Shown one piece after another: positions 31,669 to 42,840 of a DNA stretch of 64,000 bases. Numbering within the stretch: position 1 is the stretch's first letter; the number at the start of each line of letters is the position of its first letter. This stretch comes from Pyrenopolyporus hunteri (taxonomy: Eukaryota > Ascomycota > Sordariomycetes > Xylariales > Hypoxylaceae): the NCBI GenBank assembly GCA_902806595.1, contig CADCXC010000037.1, positions 2,666,001-2,730,000 of the forward strand, written 5' to 3'. The notes beneath the pieces were generated by a model, which worked only from the letters and a program-made list of their open reading frames with translations, was not told the origin of the DNA and made no database searches. A program made the position numbers and the translations under genes.

Positions 31669-32885
31669 TTACTCATCCTCTATGGTGGGAATAATCGGTA
31701 GTCGAACCAAGTTGCGAACGAAGACGAGGTGGGGGTACTTTCGGGCAAGGGGGCGATGTTGAACAACGAACACGTCGGCCACTCCGAACAAATCGATCAG
31801 CTTGCCGGAGAAGCTTAGGGTCTTGACTCGGGCCCAACTCTCGATGAATACAGTTTGTAAAGTGTTAGGATCGGCTATATGGAGCATCTTCATCACGTGC
31901 GCCACCAGGAGGAAGAGGACGGCGGTACCAGGACCGTTGCTCACAATCACGCCGGGAAGTTCAAATTCAGAACTATTACGGCGGCGAGGTGTGGCGGTTA
32001 GACAGTCCACGACGTCGAAGGCGCTGAGGAACGTGGTGTACGGGGTGGTGAACCAGCTCTGGTGCACGGCACGAGGTCGGCGGAAGAACATGATATCGAA
32101 GGTACCGATATTCACTCCTCGCACGGTGAAGAGCTGGTTGAGGCGGCGTTCAAAGCTGATGACCTTGTCGAAGCTTAGCTTGTCGCCGTAACCGATAACC
32201 CATCGTCGGTGAGTGACTAAGCCCTCGAATCGGATACTGCGCTGAATCATCTTAATCATCTCGCTAGTATGTCCGCCGGATCCGCACACGATCAAAACGT
32301 AGTGGGGGGTGCTGGGATCCTGCTGGCGAGGGAAGAGTTCCTTGGGGTCAACACGCCGAGATGCGAGGACGTAGTGACGGTACTACGTCGATATTAGAAG
32401 AATAGATAGTAAAAAGACGATGGCGTAGCACTTACGGGAACCCAGAGGAGGAACCACGCGAAGAGGAACAGGACCAGCAGGCCCGGATCGATGGCGGAGA
32501 GGGCAGCGGCGATGCCGACGAAGAGAGACACGATGCCGTGCGTGAGAACATAAATGATGTTATGCACGACAGCGGCCATCACCTCGAAGGGATGGCCGAT
32601 GGTTGCGGTGAGGACTCGGTCGCGGTTGGCATCCATCTCGATGATACAGTCTCGGTGCTGTTGATTCAAGGAGATGGTTGTGTTGGTCGTACCGGTGGTA
32701 GAAGAAGGTTGAGTAGGAGATTCTTCAAGAGTTGTTGTTGAAGTTTGTGGAGGGGTAAGGTTGTTGTGGGTTGGGGGAAGTTGGGATGAGAAGGGAGGAG
32801 GGTTAGTGGGGCGAGTACCCGGGGCATCGTGAGAATTCTCCTGCCTCACGAGGCTCGGGTGCGGCTGGGCGGCTGTATCCATCAT
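31669..32885 (-). CDS. ALG14: UDP-N-acetylglucosamine transferase subunit Alg14
   Basis: Membrane anchor that recruits the catalytic Alg13 to the ER for the second step of lipid-linked oligosaccharide synthesis in N-glycosylation. Two exons, 32885-32436 and 32382-31669 (53-bp intron); 387 residues, or one fewer if the second Met is used. Hydrophobic segments lie at about 103-131 and 134-149, then YRHYVLASRR. The glycosyltransferase fold starts with HYVLIVCGSGGHTSEMIKMI. Later motifs include IMFFRRPRAVHQSW, VIVSNGPGTAV, TVFIESWARVKTLSFSG, and VFVVQHRPLARKYPHLVFV. The first 100 residues are a Pro/Thr/Ser-rich low-complexity extension beyond the usual Alg14 start, of unknown role. A downstream in-frame Met (residue 84) would shorten it. 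It is the last gene before the AT-rich block. Confidence 0.92.
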
Positions 32886-32929
32886 TGGATGCGGCTGGAG
32901 GTTTAAGTTTGGGCTAGATCAATGCGGCT

Positions 32930-33160
32930 TGACCCTATCGACGATGTGTCGAGGATGATTGTCAGGATGGCTATCAACGATAGCTGTCGACGATGTTCGT
33001 CCGGATATGTCAGCAGGATGGCCGTCCCACTTGATAGTCGACAATGATTGTCGACAAAGATTGTAGGGGAGAGATTGTCGGAGACTGTCTGACTGTTGGT
33101 AATGCTTGTTGATGATGGTTGTCGATGGGGTGTTAACAATAAGATTGTTAATGATAGTGT
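32930..33160. repeat. Degenerate GATTGTCGA-rich repeat upstream of Alg14
   Basis: Words such as GATTGTC, TGTCGACGATG, AGTCGACAATGATTGTCGAC and GTTGTCGATG recur about every 10-25 bp, forming several small palindromes around GTCGAC. The array lies 45-275 bp upstream of the Alg14 start codon, in its promoter or 5' untranslated region. It may be a decayed minisatellite or clustered binding site; I cannot tell which. Confidence 0.5.
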
Positions 33161-33249
33161 AGCCAGTAAGCCGCAATACTCGTGTCTCGGCGGAGGCCTT
33201 ACTCCTTAGATTATAATATTCTATATATAATGCGTAACTCCACGCCAAC

Positions 33250-33342
33250 AGGGGGATAACGGAGTCCTTCGACTCCAAAAAGCCGGTTATCCCCCTTAGT
33301 GAGAGTCAAGTTGGCTCTACCCAGCTGGAGGTTGGGTAGAGC
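33250..33342. repeat. Two adjacent perfect hairpins
   Basis: First hairpin: AGGGGGATAAC (33250-33260) pairs with GTTATCCCCCT (33286-33296), with a nested GGAGTC (33261-33266) and GACTCC (33271-33276). Second hairpin: GCTCTACCCA (33314-33323) pairs with TGGGTAGAGC (33333-33342) around a 9-base loop. Perfect arms of 10-11 bases side by side suggest a structured RNA, a terminator-like element, or remains of transposon ends. No tRNA fold could be completed. Confidence 0.55.
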
Positions 33343-34140
33343 GATGATGGGCATAGAACCAAAAAATCACGACTTCGTTAACCCTGTTTCCGTGTTAGTA
33401 AATTCATTGAACACTCGATAAAAGGGACGAATGATATGAATGGGATATAGAAATTCCGTGCACTCACAGGTCTCAAATGGCGGCCGCGATACTCATCCCA
33501 GTCAGAGGATTGTTTAGACCATATCAGGCTATTTACCCATAATGGCGTGAACTAGTTTTAACTCCAAGATAGAACTAGGCCAAGAAGAAGGATAATAGTG
33601 AAGATTGTCGAGACTAAATACAGTCTGTTCTTCGCATAACCTTTTTGTTTCCTGTAGTGAATGAGCTTTGGTTAGAAGCGGCGTGGGCACTCGGTAGTTG
33701 GCGCAGTGCACGTGGCAGTCCGGGGTGCTGGCCCCGAAGGCAAGCTCCAAAAGCTTTCCCCGGATTGTTCGACGAACCACCTCCAGGTAGCTAGAATCGG
33801 ATCGAGTTACGAAGAAATATTCGACTGACCTTTCATCCCCCGCCTTAGGCAGATACTTATCGACCTAAGGCTCGAGTGCCTTGGTAGTCCTTATTGCCAG
33901 CTAAGTACTGCCTAGGTACCTACCGTAGGCCTAGAAAAAGTTGCGTACATGTAGGTTGTGAATGTAAATAATTGTTGCCGGGTGTCTGAGAGATATGTGG
34001 TCGGTACCTGACATTAGCACTATAAGTGGGTCGCCGCCGGGTTTAAGGTATTCTATTTTTGCTTTTTGAATGGTACTAGTGCCGTTTCTTAGCGCAGTTA
34101 CGCGCGTTACTACGGTAAGCTGCCGATATTAAATTTTATC
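33343..34140. other. Boundary region between the genes and the AT-rich block
   Basis: About 800 bp of normal composition with no convincing gene; the frame 33529-33780 (-) has no recognisable features. It contains palindromic CCTAGGTACCTACC near 33911. Composition drops abruptly to AT-rich from about 34130. Confidence 0.45.
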
Positions 34141-34363
34141 ATAAATAAAGATACCGTTACGCCGGACCATAAGTAATTTTTCCGTTAAACCGTTAAATTA
34201 AAAAATTTTTAAATGTTAAATTTATTTTTTAATTATAATTACGTAATATTTTAAAAATTATAAAATATTATTTATTTTTTATAATCGATATAAAATAATT
34301 TTATTAATTAAAATTAAATTATATTAATATTATAAATAATAAAAAAAAAATTAAAATATATAA

Positions 34364-34576
34364 TAATTAATTAACTTATATACGTACCATTTCATAGTAC
34401 GTACTTTAAAAAAAAGAAATATTTATGTATTTTCGCTTATATAAAAAAAACCTTTTTTACGATTTTTTTATTAAATAATTTTTTTTTTTAAATAATTTAT
34501 ATAATATTAATTTTATTTTATCGCGATTATTTTTATTATTATTTTTTTATTTTATTTACGTACGTATTTATTAATA
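34364..34576 (+). repeat. Left LTR of retrotransposon copy A
   Basis: 213 bp. It contains the shared landmarks TTATATACGTAC, a TATA-like CTTATATAAAA, TTATATAATATTAATTTTA, TCGCGATTATT and the end ACGTACGTATTTATTAATA. Terminal TG and CA have become TA, as C-to-T change on either strand would produce. Confidence 0.85.
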
Positions 34577-37500
34577 TTAATTAATGTTATTAAAATTAAT
34601 AATATAAATTAATAAAATTAAAAAAATTATTATTATAATAATACGAAAAATTTTCATTATAATAATATACGTAATAATAACACTTTTTTTTTTATACGAT
34701 ATTTTTTTATTTATATTAAAATATTGTTTTATTATATTAAATTTTTTTAAATTTATAATATTTATTATATCGTAAAAAGTTAAAAATTCGACTTAAACGT
34801 AAATTCGTAAAAAAAAACTCGACTTTATTAAATAAAAAAATATAAATAAATTTAAAATTTTAATTAAATATATCCTCGACCATTTAATTATTTCGACTTT
34901 TTTTATTAAATATTTTAACTTTATAATAATAAAATAAAAAAAAATAAACCCGTAAATTATTATTTTTTAATAAAAAATTATATAAACGTTAATTATATTA
35001 ACGAATTTAAACGTAATAAATAAAAGTAAATTATATATTCGTATAATTAAAAAAATTATAAAAAAGTTTTAAAAACGTTTTAAAAATTTTACTTTAAATA
35101 ATTTTTAAATTATATTACGTTAATTACGTTCGATTTTAAAAATCGTATTAATGTAAAAAAATATTTATATAAGTAAAAATAATATTAACGTTATTAAATT
35201 TTTAATAAATTTTTTATTATTACGTAAATTATTAAAATAAAATAATAACGAATTAATAAAAATAAAATGAAAATAATTTAATGCGTTAATATAAAAAACG
35301 TTTATATATTAAATCGAAAAAAATATAATTTATTCGAAATTATTTACATCGATATATATATACGTTACGATATAATAACGGCTACGATTTTTTACTTTTT
35401 AAACGTTAAATTAATTAATCGAATACGAAAACTCGAATTTAATAATATTTATTACATCGATAAAATCGTTATTAATATCGTTTCGATAACGTTATAAATT
35501 ATTTTCGTAATAAACATATTTATTTTTTATTATTTTTAATAACTTATCGTTTATATTTTATATTTTATTATTTTTTTTATCGTAATTTTTTATAATATAA
35601 TTTTTTTAATAATTAATATTTAAATTTTTACCGTTAATTTCGTTTAACTTTTAAAGTAATTAAAGTAATTTACGTAATTAATCGGAATTTTAAATATTTA
35701 ATATATTTATTTCTTTCGCTTTTATTTTTTAAAAAATAACTGCGTTTTTTTAAATTATTACGATTAATTAATACCTCATTATATCGATATATATCGAATT
35801 AAAATATAATTAACGATATATTTTTAATTTTTAATAAAAAAAATAACCTTAACTTTTATTATCGAAAAATATTTATAAATCTTTCGAATTATTATCGAAT
35901 GGTTCGTATATAATATTAACAATTCTATTAAACGTTATATTAAAAAAAAAAATTATTATATCGAAAATTACGATTTTTTTTTTTAAACGATTTTATAACT
36001 TTTATTAATTAAATCGATTTTCGTATTTATATTTGTCGAAAATTAATAAAATAATATTTATTATAACATTTTTTTTATTCGAATTTTTAATAAAATATAT
36101 TTTTTTATTATTATCGGTTATTTTAAAAAAATTTAAAATAATAAAAATAATTATACCGAAGAATTTTATAACGTTTTAAAAAATAAGTTTTATTTTTTTT
36201 TAAATATATATTATACGGTTAAAATTCGTTAAATTTAATTTTATGCCGTATTTTTTATTATTTTTATTAAACGAATAGTTATTTACTTTTTATATAATAT
36301 ATTTCGTTATTAATATTTTACGAATATATATTTAATTATAAAACGACATTTTAATATAAAATAAAATAAAATTTAATATTATTATAATTAAACTTCGATT
36401 ATTTTTTTTAATATTAAAACTAAAAAAAAAAACGAAAAAAAATTTAACTTTAAAATATTATAAATAATATTAAATAAATTAATATTATATTAACGTACCT
36501 TTAAAAAAAATTTTAAAAGTAAATAATAATTTATTGTAACTATGTAATATATTATTTATAATATATTTTAATTATAATATATTTTATTTATTTCGTTATA
36601 TTAATTCGAAAAATTAATTAATAAATTTTATACGTTAATCGATATTTTCGAAAATATTAAAAAAATATATTAATTTATAATTAACGATAATAACGATAAA
36701 AATTTTAATTAATTTTATATTAAACGAAAATATTACCGTAATAATAAAAATAATCGATATTAATTAAAAAAAACGATTTAAACCTAAAAATGTCGTTATT
36801 AAATATATAAAAAAAAAAATATTAATTTATTAAATATTTCGAAAACGAATAAAAAAAAATTAAAAAATGTTAACGAATTTAAAAAATTAAAAATAAAGGT
36901 AAATATATTATATTTTTAACGGATTATAAAAAAATTAAATAAGAAAATTCGAAATCGAAAAACGACAATTAAAACGTCGTTATTTTCGAAACGAAAAAAA
37001 TCGACCCTTAATATTAATTAATCGCGACATATTTAATAAATTAAATATATTAATATCGAATCGTTTTCTATTACCCCTTTATCGATAAATTAAAAAATAA
37101 CATTATATTTATTTTAAATCGATATATTAAAAATATTTTTTAAAATATTATTTTCGATATTAAAATAATTAAAATGTTTATTATAGGGAAAAATTAATGT
37201 TAAATTTTTATAAAAAATTTTCCCGACTAAAATCTTAAAATAAATAATAATCGAATTAATAAAATCAATATTAAATTTAAAAATAAATCTTTAATTAAAT
37301 TATTAAAAACGATTATAATTAACGTTTTATTCGAATCAATTAATTTTTATATTATAAATTTAAACATTTTATTTTTTATATATTTAAAAAATATAAATCG
37401 ATTAAATATTTACTTAAATAACGTTACGAATTAATTAATCGAAAAAAATAATATTATCGTTATCGTCGTTTATAAATAAAAACATTTATAATTTTACTTT

Positions 37501-40302
37501 AATAATATGATTTTTTTTATAAAATTCGAATTATATTATATTTATATTCGATTTAATTACTTTTTTATAACTAAACTATATACTTTTTTAAATAAAATAA
37601 ATTATAACGTTAATATCGAAAATATTAAAAAAATTAATAAATTTTATTATTATTATTAAATTAAAAATAAAATCTTTTAAAAATTTAAATTTAATTTAAA
37701 AAATTTTAATATAAATTTTAATTACGAAATTATCGTCGATATTATATATTTAAATAAACATTTCATTTTATATATAATTAATGTCGTTATAAAGTTTTAA
37801 ATTATTTATTTTATAAAAATTATTTTTATTAAAAAAATTTAAAATATATTAAAATAATATTAAATTAATATTTATTTCGAACTTTTAAATATTATTATAT
37901 ATAATATCGATACGAATTTCGATAATATTAAATTTCGAAATAAAATTTATATTATTAAAGTTATTTATTATTAAATACCTGTCGAAATATATTAATTAAT
38001 TAATAAAATCGAAAAATATTATAATTTTATTCGTAAAATATACGAAATTATTATCGATAAATTTTAAAATTTAAATTTATGTATAATTCGATTATAAATA
38101 ACTATTAAAATAATTAACGATATAATTAACTTTAATAATTTAATATTTATATTTTTTATATTCGACATTTACTTTAAAATTAATATAAATTTGTCTTTTA
38201 TTTTTATATAAATTTAAAAAATATAAATCGTTTAAAAAATAATAACAAAAATTAAAAAAATTAAAATATAATGTTCCGTAAAAAATATTTTAAATATATG
38301 TAATAACTTTAATATATAAAAAACTTTTCCCGCGTTACTTTTTATTAATAACGAAATATTTGTTTATAAGGAAAAAAAAATAAAAAAACCTTTATAAAAT
38401 TATTATAATATCGAATAAAAATATTACCATTATTTTTAATATTTCGAACGAAATATTTACGTTTAAAAATTTTTATATTAAATTGTATATCCAATTTCGA
38501 AAAGATTTCGTATCGATTAAAAAATTTAAAATTAAATTATTTATATTAATTTTTAATTTCGATAATTATTAAATTATTTCGAAAAAAAACTTTATATATA
38601 TTAACGATTTTTTTATATCGTTAAATTATATATTATTAATAAAAAATAGGAGAATTTTACTTTCGTTATTAAATTACAAGTAAATAAAAAAATTATTATA
38701 TAAAAGAAATTTTACGAAATATCGAATATAAAAAAATTTAACATTTTATTCGAAAAAAATATCTTACGTTTAAAAATTTACGATATAATTATATATCGAA
38801 ACGTTACGATTTTTAAATTACGAATAATTCGTAAAATTAAAAATAAAAATACCGCTATATTATATAAAAAATTTCGCTTAATAATTTAAAATTATAATAA
38901 TTTCGATAAAAAATATATTATAATATACATATTTATTATTTAAAAAATTAATTAATATATTATATTAATTTTAATATTTATATTATATCGTAAAAAAATA
39001 AAAATTATAATTCGAAACATTATAATAACTTATATTTAATTTAAAATATCGATATAAAAAATTATTTTTATATATTTATTAATAAAATTTAAAAATAAAT
39101 ACTTTAAAAAAATATTATTACAAATAATTAAACTTTTATATAATTTCGTAAAATTAAATATTTATTAATTTAAAATTTATTTACGTTATTATTAATAAAA
39201 ATTACAAATAAAATTATTAATCTTCGATTTTTACTTATTTATAATAAATTTAAACCTGTTCGAATTTATTAACTTTTAAATAAATAATATTTTTAATATT
39301 GATATTACGAATTTTTTTATTATTAAAAATAAAGTTTTTAATAAAATTAAAATTAAAACGTGTTTTTAAAAAATTATAAACTTCGAAATCGAAAATTTTA
39401 ATAATTTATATATTACGATTTATAATAAAAACTTTAATATAATAATTATTTAAAAAGGTTAAATTAAAAAATTTAAACTATTAAACATTAAAATTCTTAA
39501 TATAATTAAAAGATTTATAAAATAATAAATTCGAAATATATATATTATTTTTATATATTAACTCGAAATAGTTTTTAATTATTTTACGATAATTTAATAT
39601 TTTAAACTCGAACCTAAAAAAACTAAAACTTTTAATGTTAAAATTAAATGGTAAATAAATAATTAAATATATAAACTTCGTTATATCGAATTAAACTTTT
39701 AAAATTTACACTTTTATATTTTTATCGATAAATTTTTCGTAAATAATAAAAATTTAAATTCGTAAATCGAATACGTTATTATTTTAAATAATAAAAATCC
39801 CGTCGATCGAAATAATAAAATATAAATTATTAATAACATTATTTATTAATTATTTATTAAATATAAATAAATTACTCGTAATATATTTATTAATAAAATT
39901 TATAATATAATTTAAAACTTCGATATCGATTACGTCATTTATTATATAATTAATATTATTTTAAAACATTTATTACTTCTTAAAACCCTTTTCGTTTTAT
40001 ATATCGACTCTTTATTACTATATTAATATTTAATATAAATAAAAAATATTAACGAAAAAAAATTAATAATCGATTTAATAACGTTAAAATAATTTTATAA
40101 AAATCGAAAAATCGATAATATTCGATAAATATATAAATCGTATAATTTTACGAATATAATAATAAAAACATCTTTTAATAAAACTATATAAAACTTAATA
40201 AAAAAAAACTAAATTAACTTAAAATTAAAAAAATAAATAAAACGAAAAACTTAATTAATAATTTATAATTAATTAATTACGAAAAAAAAATAAAATAAAT
40301 AA

Positions 40303-40514
40303 TAATTAATTAACTTATATACGTATTATTTTATAATACGTATTTTAAAAAAAAAATATTTATATATTTTTGTTTATATAAAAGAAATTTTTCTTATAAT
40401 TTTTTTATTAAATAATTTTTCTTTTTTAAATAATTTATATAACATTAATTTTACTTTATCGCGATTATTTTTATTATTATTTTTTTACTTTATTTACGTA
40501 CGTACCTATTAATA
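40303..40514 (+). repeat. Right LTR of retrotransposon copy A
   Basis: 212 bp, aligned by eye along its full length with the left LTR; differences are nearly all C/T or G/A. It ends CGTACCTATTAATA and is followed by the target duplicate TATAA. Confidence 0.85.
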
Positions 40515-40734
40515 TATAATTTTTTAAATCGTATTTTTATATAAATTTATTAACGTTAAAATTATAATTATTTAATAAAATTAAATTATTATATTAAATT
40601 ATAATAATAATTATAAATTTACGATATATAATAATTATTATTTATTATAATAAAAATTATAATTAATAAATTTATTATTATTCGATATAATAATTTAATT
40701 TTATTAAATTATCGATTTTATCGTTAAAATATAT

Positions 40735-40835
40735 ATATAAAATTACGGGTTTTTTAACGATATTTTAATTTTTTTTTTTTTTTTTTATAATATTAACGAA
40801 ATTATATTTTAATTTTTAATATTACGTATCGTATT
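40735..40835 (+). repeat. Dispersed poly-T-bearing repeat, copy 1
   Basis: It shares with the other copies the order: TATATAAAATTACGGG, TTTTAATT, a T-run of about 18, TATAATATTAA, then AATTTTTAATATTACG and a TCGTATTAAA end. It is one of at least six scattered copies in both orientations (see 41810, 49640, 51595, 53141, 63565). Element type unknown. Confidence 0.6.
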
Positions 40836-41189
40836 AAAATTTAATGTTATTAATTATAATATATAAAATAATTATTTAATTAATATATTTAAAAAATATA
40901 ATAAATAATTAAATAAAAAAATATTATAAATTTATATTAAATTTAATAATTAAAAATTTATTTTTAAGTAAATATAATAATAAATAATATATATAATTAA
41001 AATATTTTATTAAAAAATACAATAAATAAATATTAATTATATATTTATTAAATAATTTAATTTATTAAATATAATAAAAAAAAATATAATAAATAAATTT
41101 ATAATTATTTTTTTACGTAATTATTTTTTTAAAAAAATATTAAAATATAATAATTAAAAATATTATATTTAAAATAATATATATAATTA

Positions 41190-42840
41190 TAAATTTATAA
41201 CATTATATATATAATAATAATTTATTATTATAATAAAAAATTTTAATTATATATATATTATTATTAAAATTATATAATTATGTAATTTTATATTAAAAAT
41301 TTACCATAACGATAATAATAATAAATATATTTTTATTAAATGTTTTATCGTTTTACGTAATAAAAATTTAAGGTATATATTTTTAAAATGTATATAAATA
41401 TCGATTAATACAAAGTTAATTATTTTAAAATTTTTATATAAATATAAATTAATTAATATATTTTTTCGTAATTTTTTTATTATGTAATTATATAATATTT
41501 TTATAATTATATATCGATGATTTTTTATTCGTTTAATAAATTATTATAAATTATATTTAAAAGTAATTTTTTAATTATTAAATTTAATATATTTTTTTTA
41601 TATATTTAATAAAATAAATTATTTAATATATATAATTAATGTTTATTTATTATATTTTTTAATAATTTATATATTAACGTTTAACGTATAAAATAATCGA
41701 TATTTATAAAATTTATATTAAAAGTTTATTACGATTCGATGCGATAAACTTAATTTTATTAAATAATCGACATCGAAATTTCGATTAAATACGTCGTTAA
41801 AATTTAAATATAAAATCGCGGTTTTTTAAATTACGATTTAATTTTTTTTTTTTTTTATAATATTAATAAAATTTAATTTTTAATTTTTAATATTACGCGT
41901 CGTATTAAAGTTTTTTAATTAAAAAAATAATATAATATTTAAATTAATTTTTAAATTTATTATTATAATTATTAAATTAATAAAAAATTATTAATTAATG
42001 ATTAAATAAACGTTATACGATTATATAATAAAAAATAACGAAAAAAATAAATTAATTAAATTTTATAAATATAAAAAATACGATTAAATTAATTTCGTAT
42101 TAATCGTAAATATATTTTTATTTAAAATTTATATTTTAATTATTTATTATATAAAACGATAAAATATATAATAAAAGTATATTTACCGTTATTATCGTTA
42201 CGATAAATACGTTAATACGAAATTACATTATTATAATAATAATAATTTATTATTATATATAATATTATAAATTTATAATTATATATATTATTTTAAATAT
42301 AATATTTTCGATTATTATATTTTAATATCTTTTTAAAAAAATGATTTTATAAAAAAATAATTATAAATTTATCCATTATATTTATTTTTATATAATATTT
42401 AACGGTTTAAAATTAAAATTATATATTTATTTAAATGTTATAATAATAATTTATTATTATAATATAATATTATAAATTTATAGTTATATTAAATAATAAA
42501 AAGTCGTCGATAAATAAATCGAAAAAAAATATTATATAATTATACGATAAAAAAGTTATAAAAAATATATTAATTAATTTATTTTATTTATAAAAGTTAT
42601 AAAATAATTAACTTCGTATTAATTATTATTTATATATATTTTTAAAGTATATATTTTAAATTTTTATTACGTAAAACGACGAAACATTTAATAAAAATAT
42701 ATTTACCGTTATTATCGTTACGATAAATTTTTTAATATAAAATTATATAATTATAAATTATATATATTATTTTAAATGTAATGTTTTCGATTATTATATT
42801 TTAATATTTTTTTAATGAAAAAATGATTTTTTAGGTTAAT
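41190..42840. repeat. Nested inverted/direct repeat cluster (three related copies)
   Basis: Copies two (about 42060-42340) and three (about 42450-42840) are direct and share an identical stretch beginning ATTTACCGTTATTATCGTTA at 42181 and 42701. Copy one (about 41190-41560) is the inverted form: reverse-complementing copy three recovers ATATTTTTATTAAATGTTT, GTTTTACGTAATAAAAATTT and TTAATTAATATATTTTTT in order. The arms could form a long imperfect hairpin, or represent ends of nested transposons. Confidence 0.65.
41810..41910 (+). repeat. Dispersed poly-T-bearing repeat, copy 2
   Basis: It begins TATAAAATCGCGGTTTTTTA, continues GATTTAA plus a T-run and TATAATATTAATAAAATTTA, and ends TTAATATTACGCGTCGTATT. 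It is the best preserved + copy and matches the inverted copy near 63565-63660 almost throughout. Confidence 0.65.

Larger units (their letters stand above)
34364..40514 (+). mobile_element. LTR retrotransposon copy A, full length, RIP-inactivated
   Basis: 6151 bp bounded by near-identical direct repeats (34364-34576 and 40303-40514), flanked on both sides by the same five bases TATAA (34359-34363 and 40515-40519), the expected target duplication. A purine-rich run (GAAAAAAAAATAAAATAAAT, 40281-40300) directly precedes the right repeat, as a polypurine tract would, so I read it on the + strand. Internal reading frames are destroyed. It is colinear with the inverted copy at 55099-61287: for example, both contain the segment around AAACGTCGTTATTTTCGAAACG. 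Size and short LTRs would suit a Ty1/copia-type element, but no domain can be read reliably. Confidence 0.85.

Noticed and set aside
33310..33360. Possible tRNA (GGTAGAGC D-arm-like word)
   Set aside because: No acceptor stem, anticodon arm or TTCGA loop could be placed on either strand; the word belongs to a perfect hairpin.
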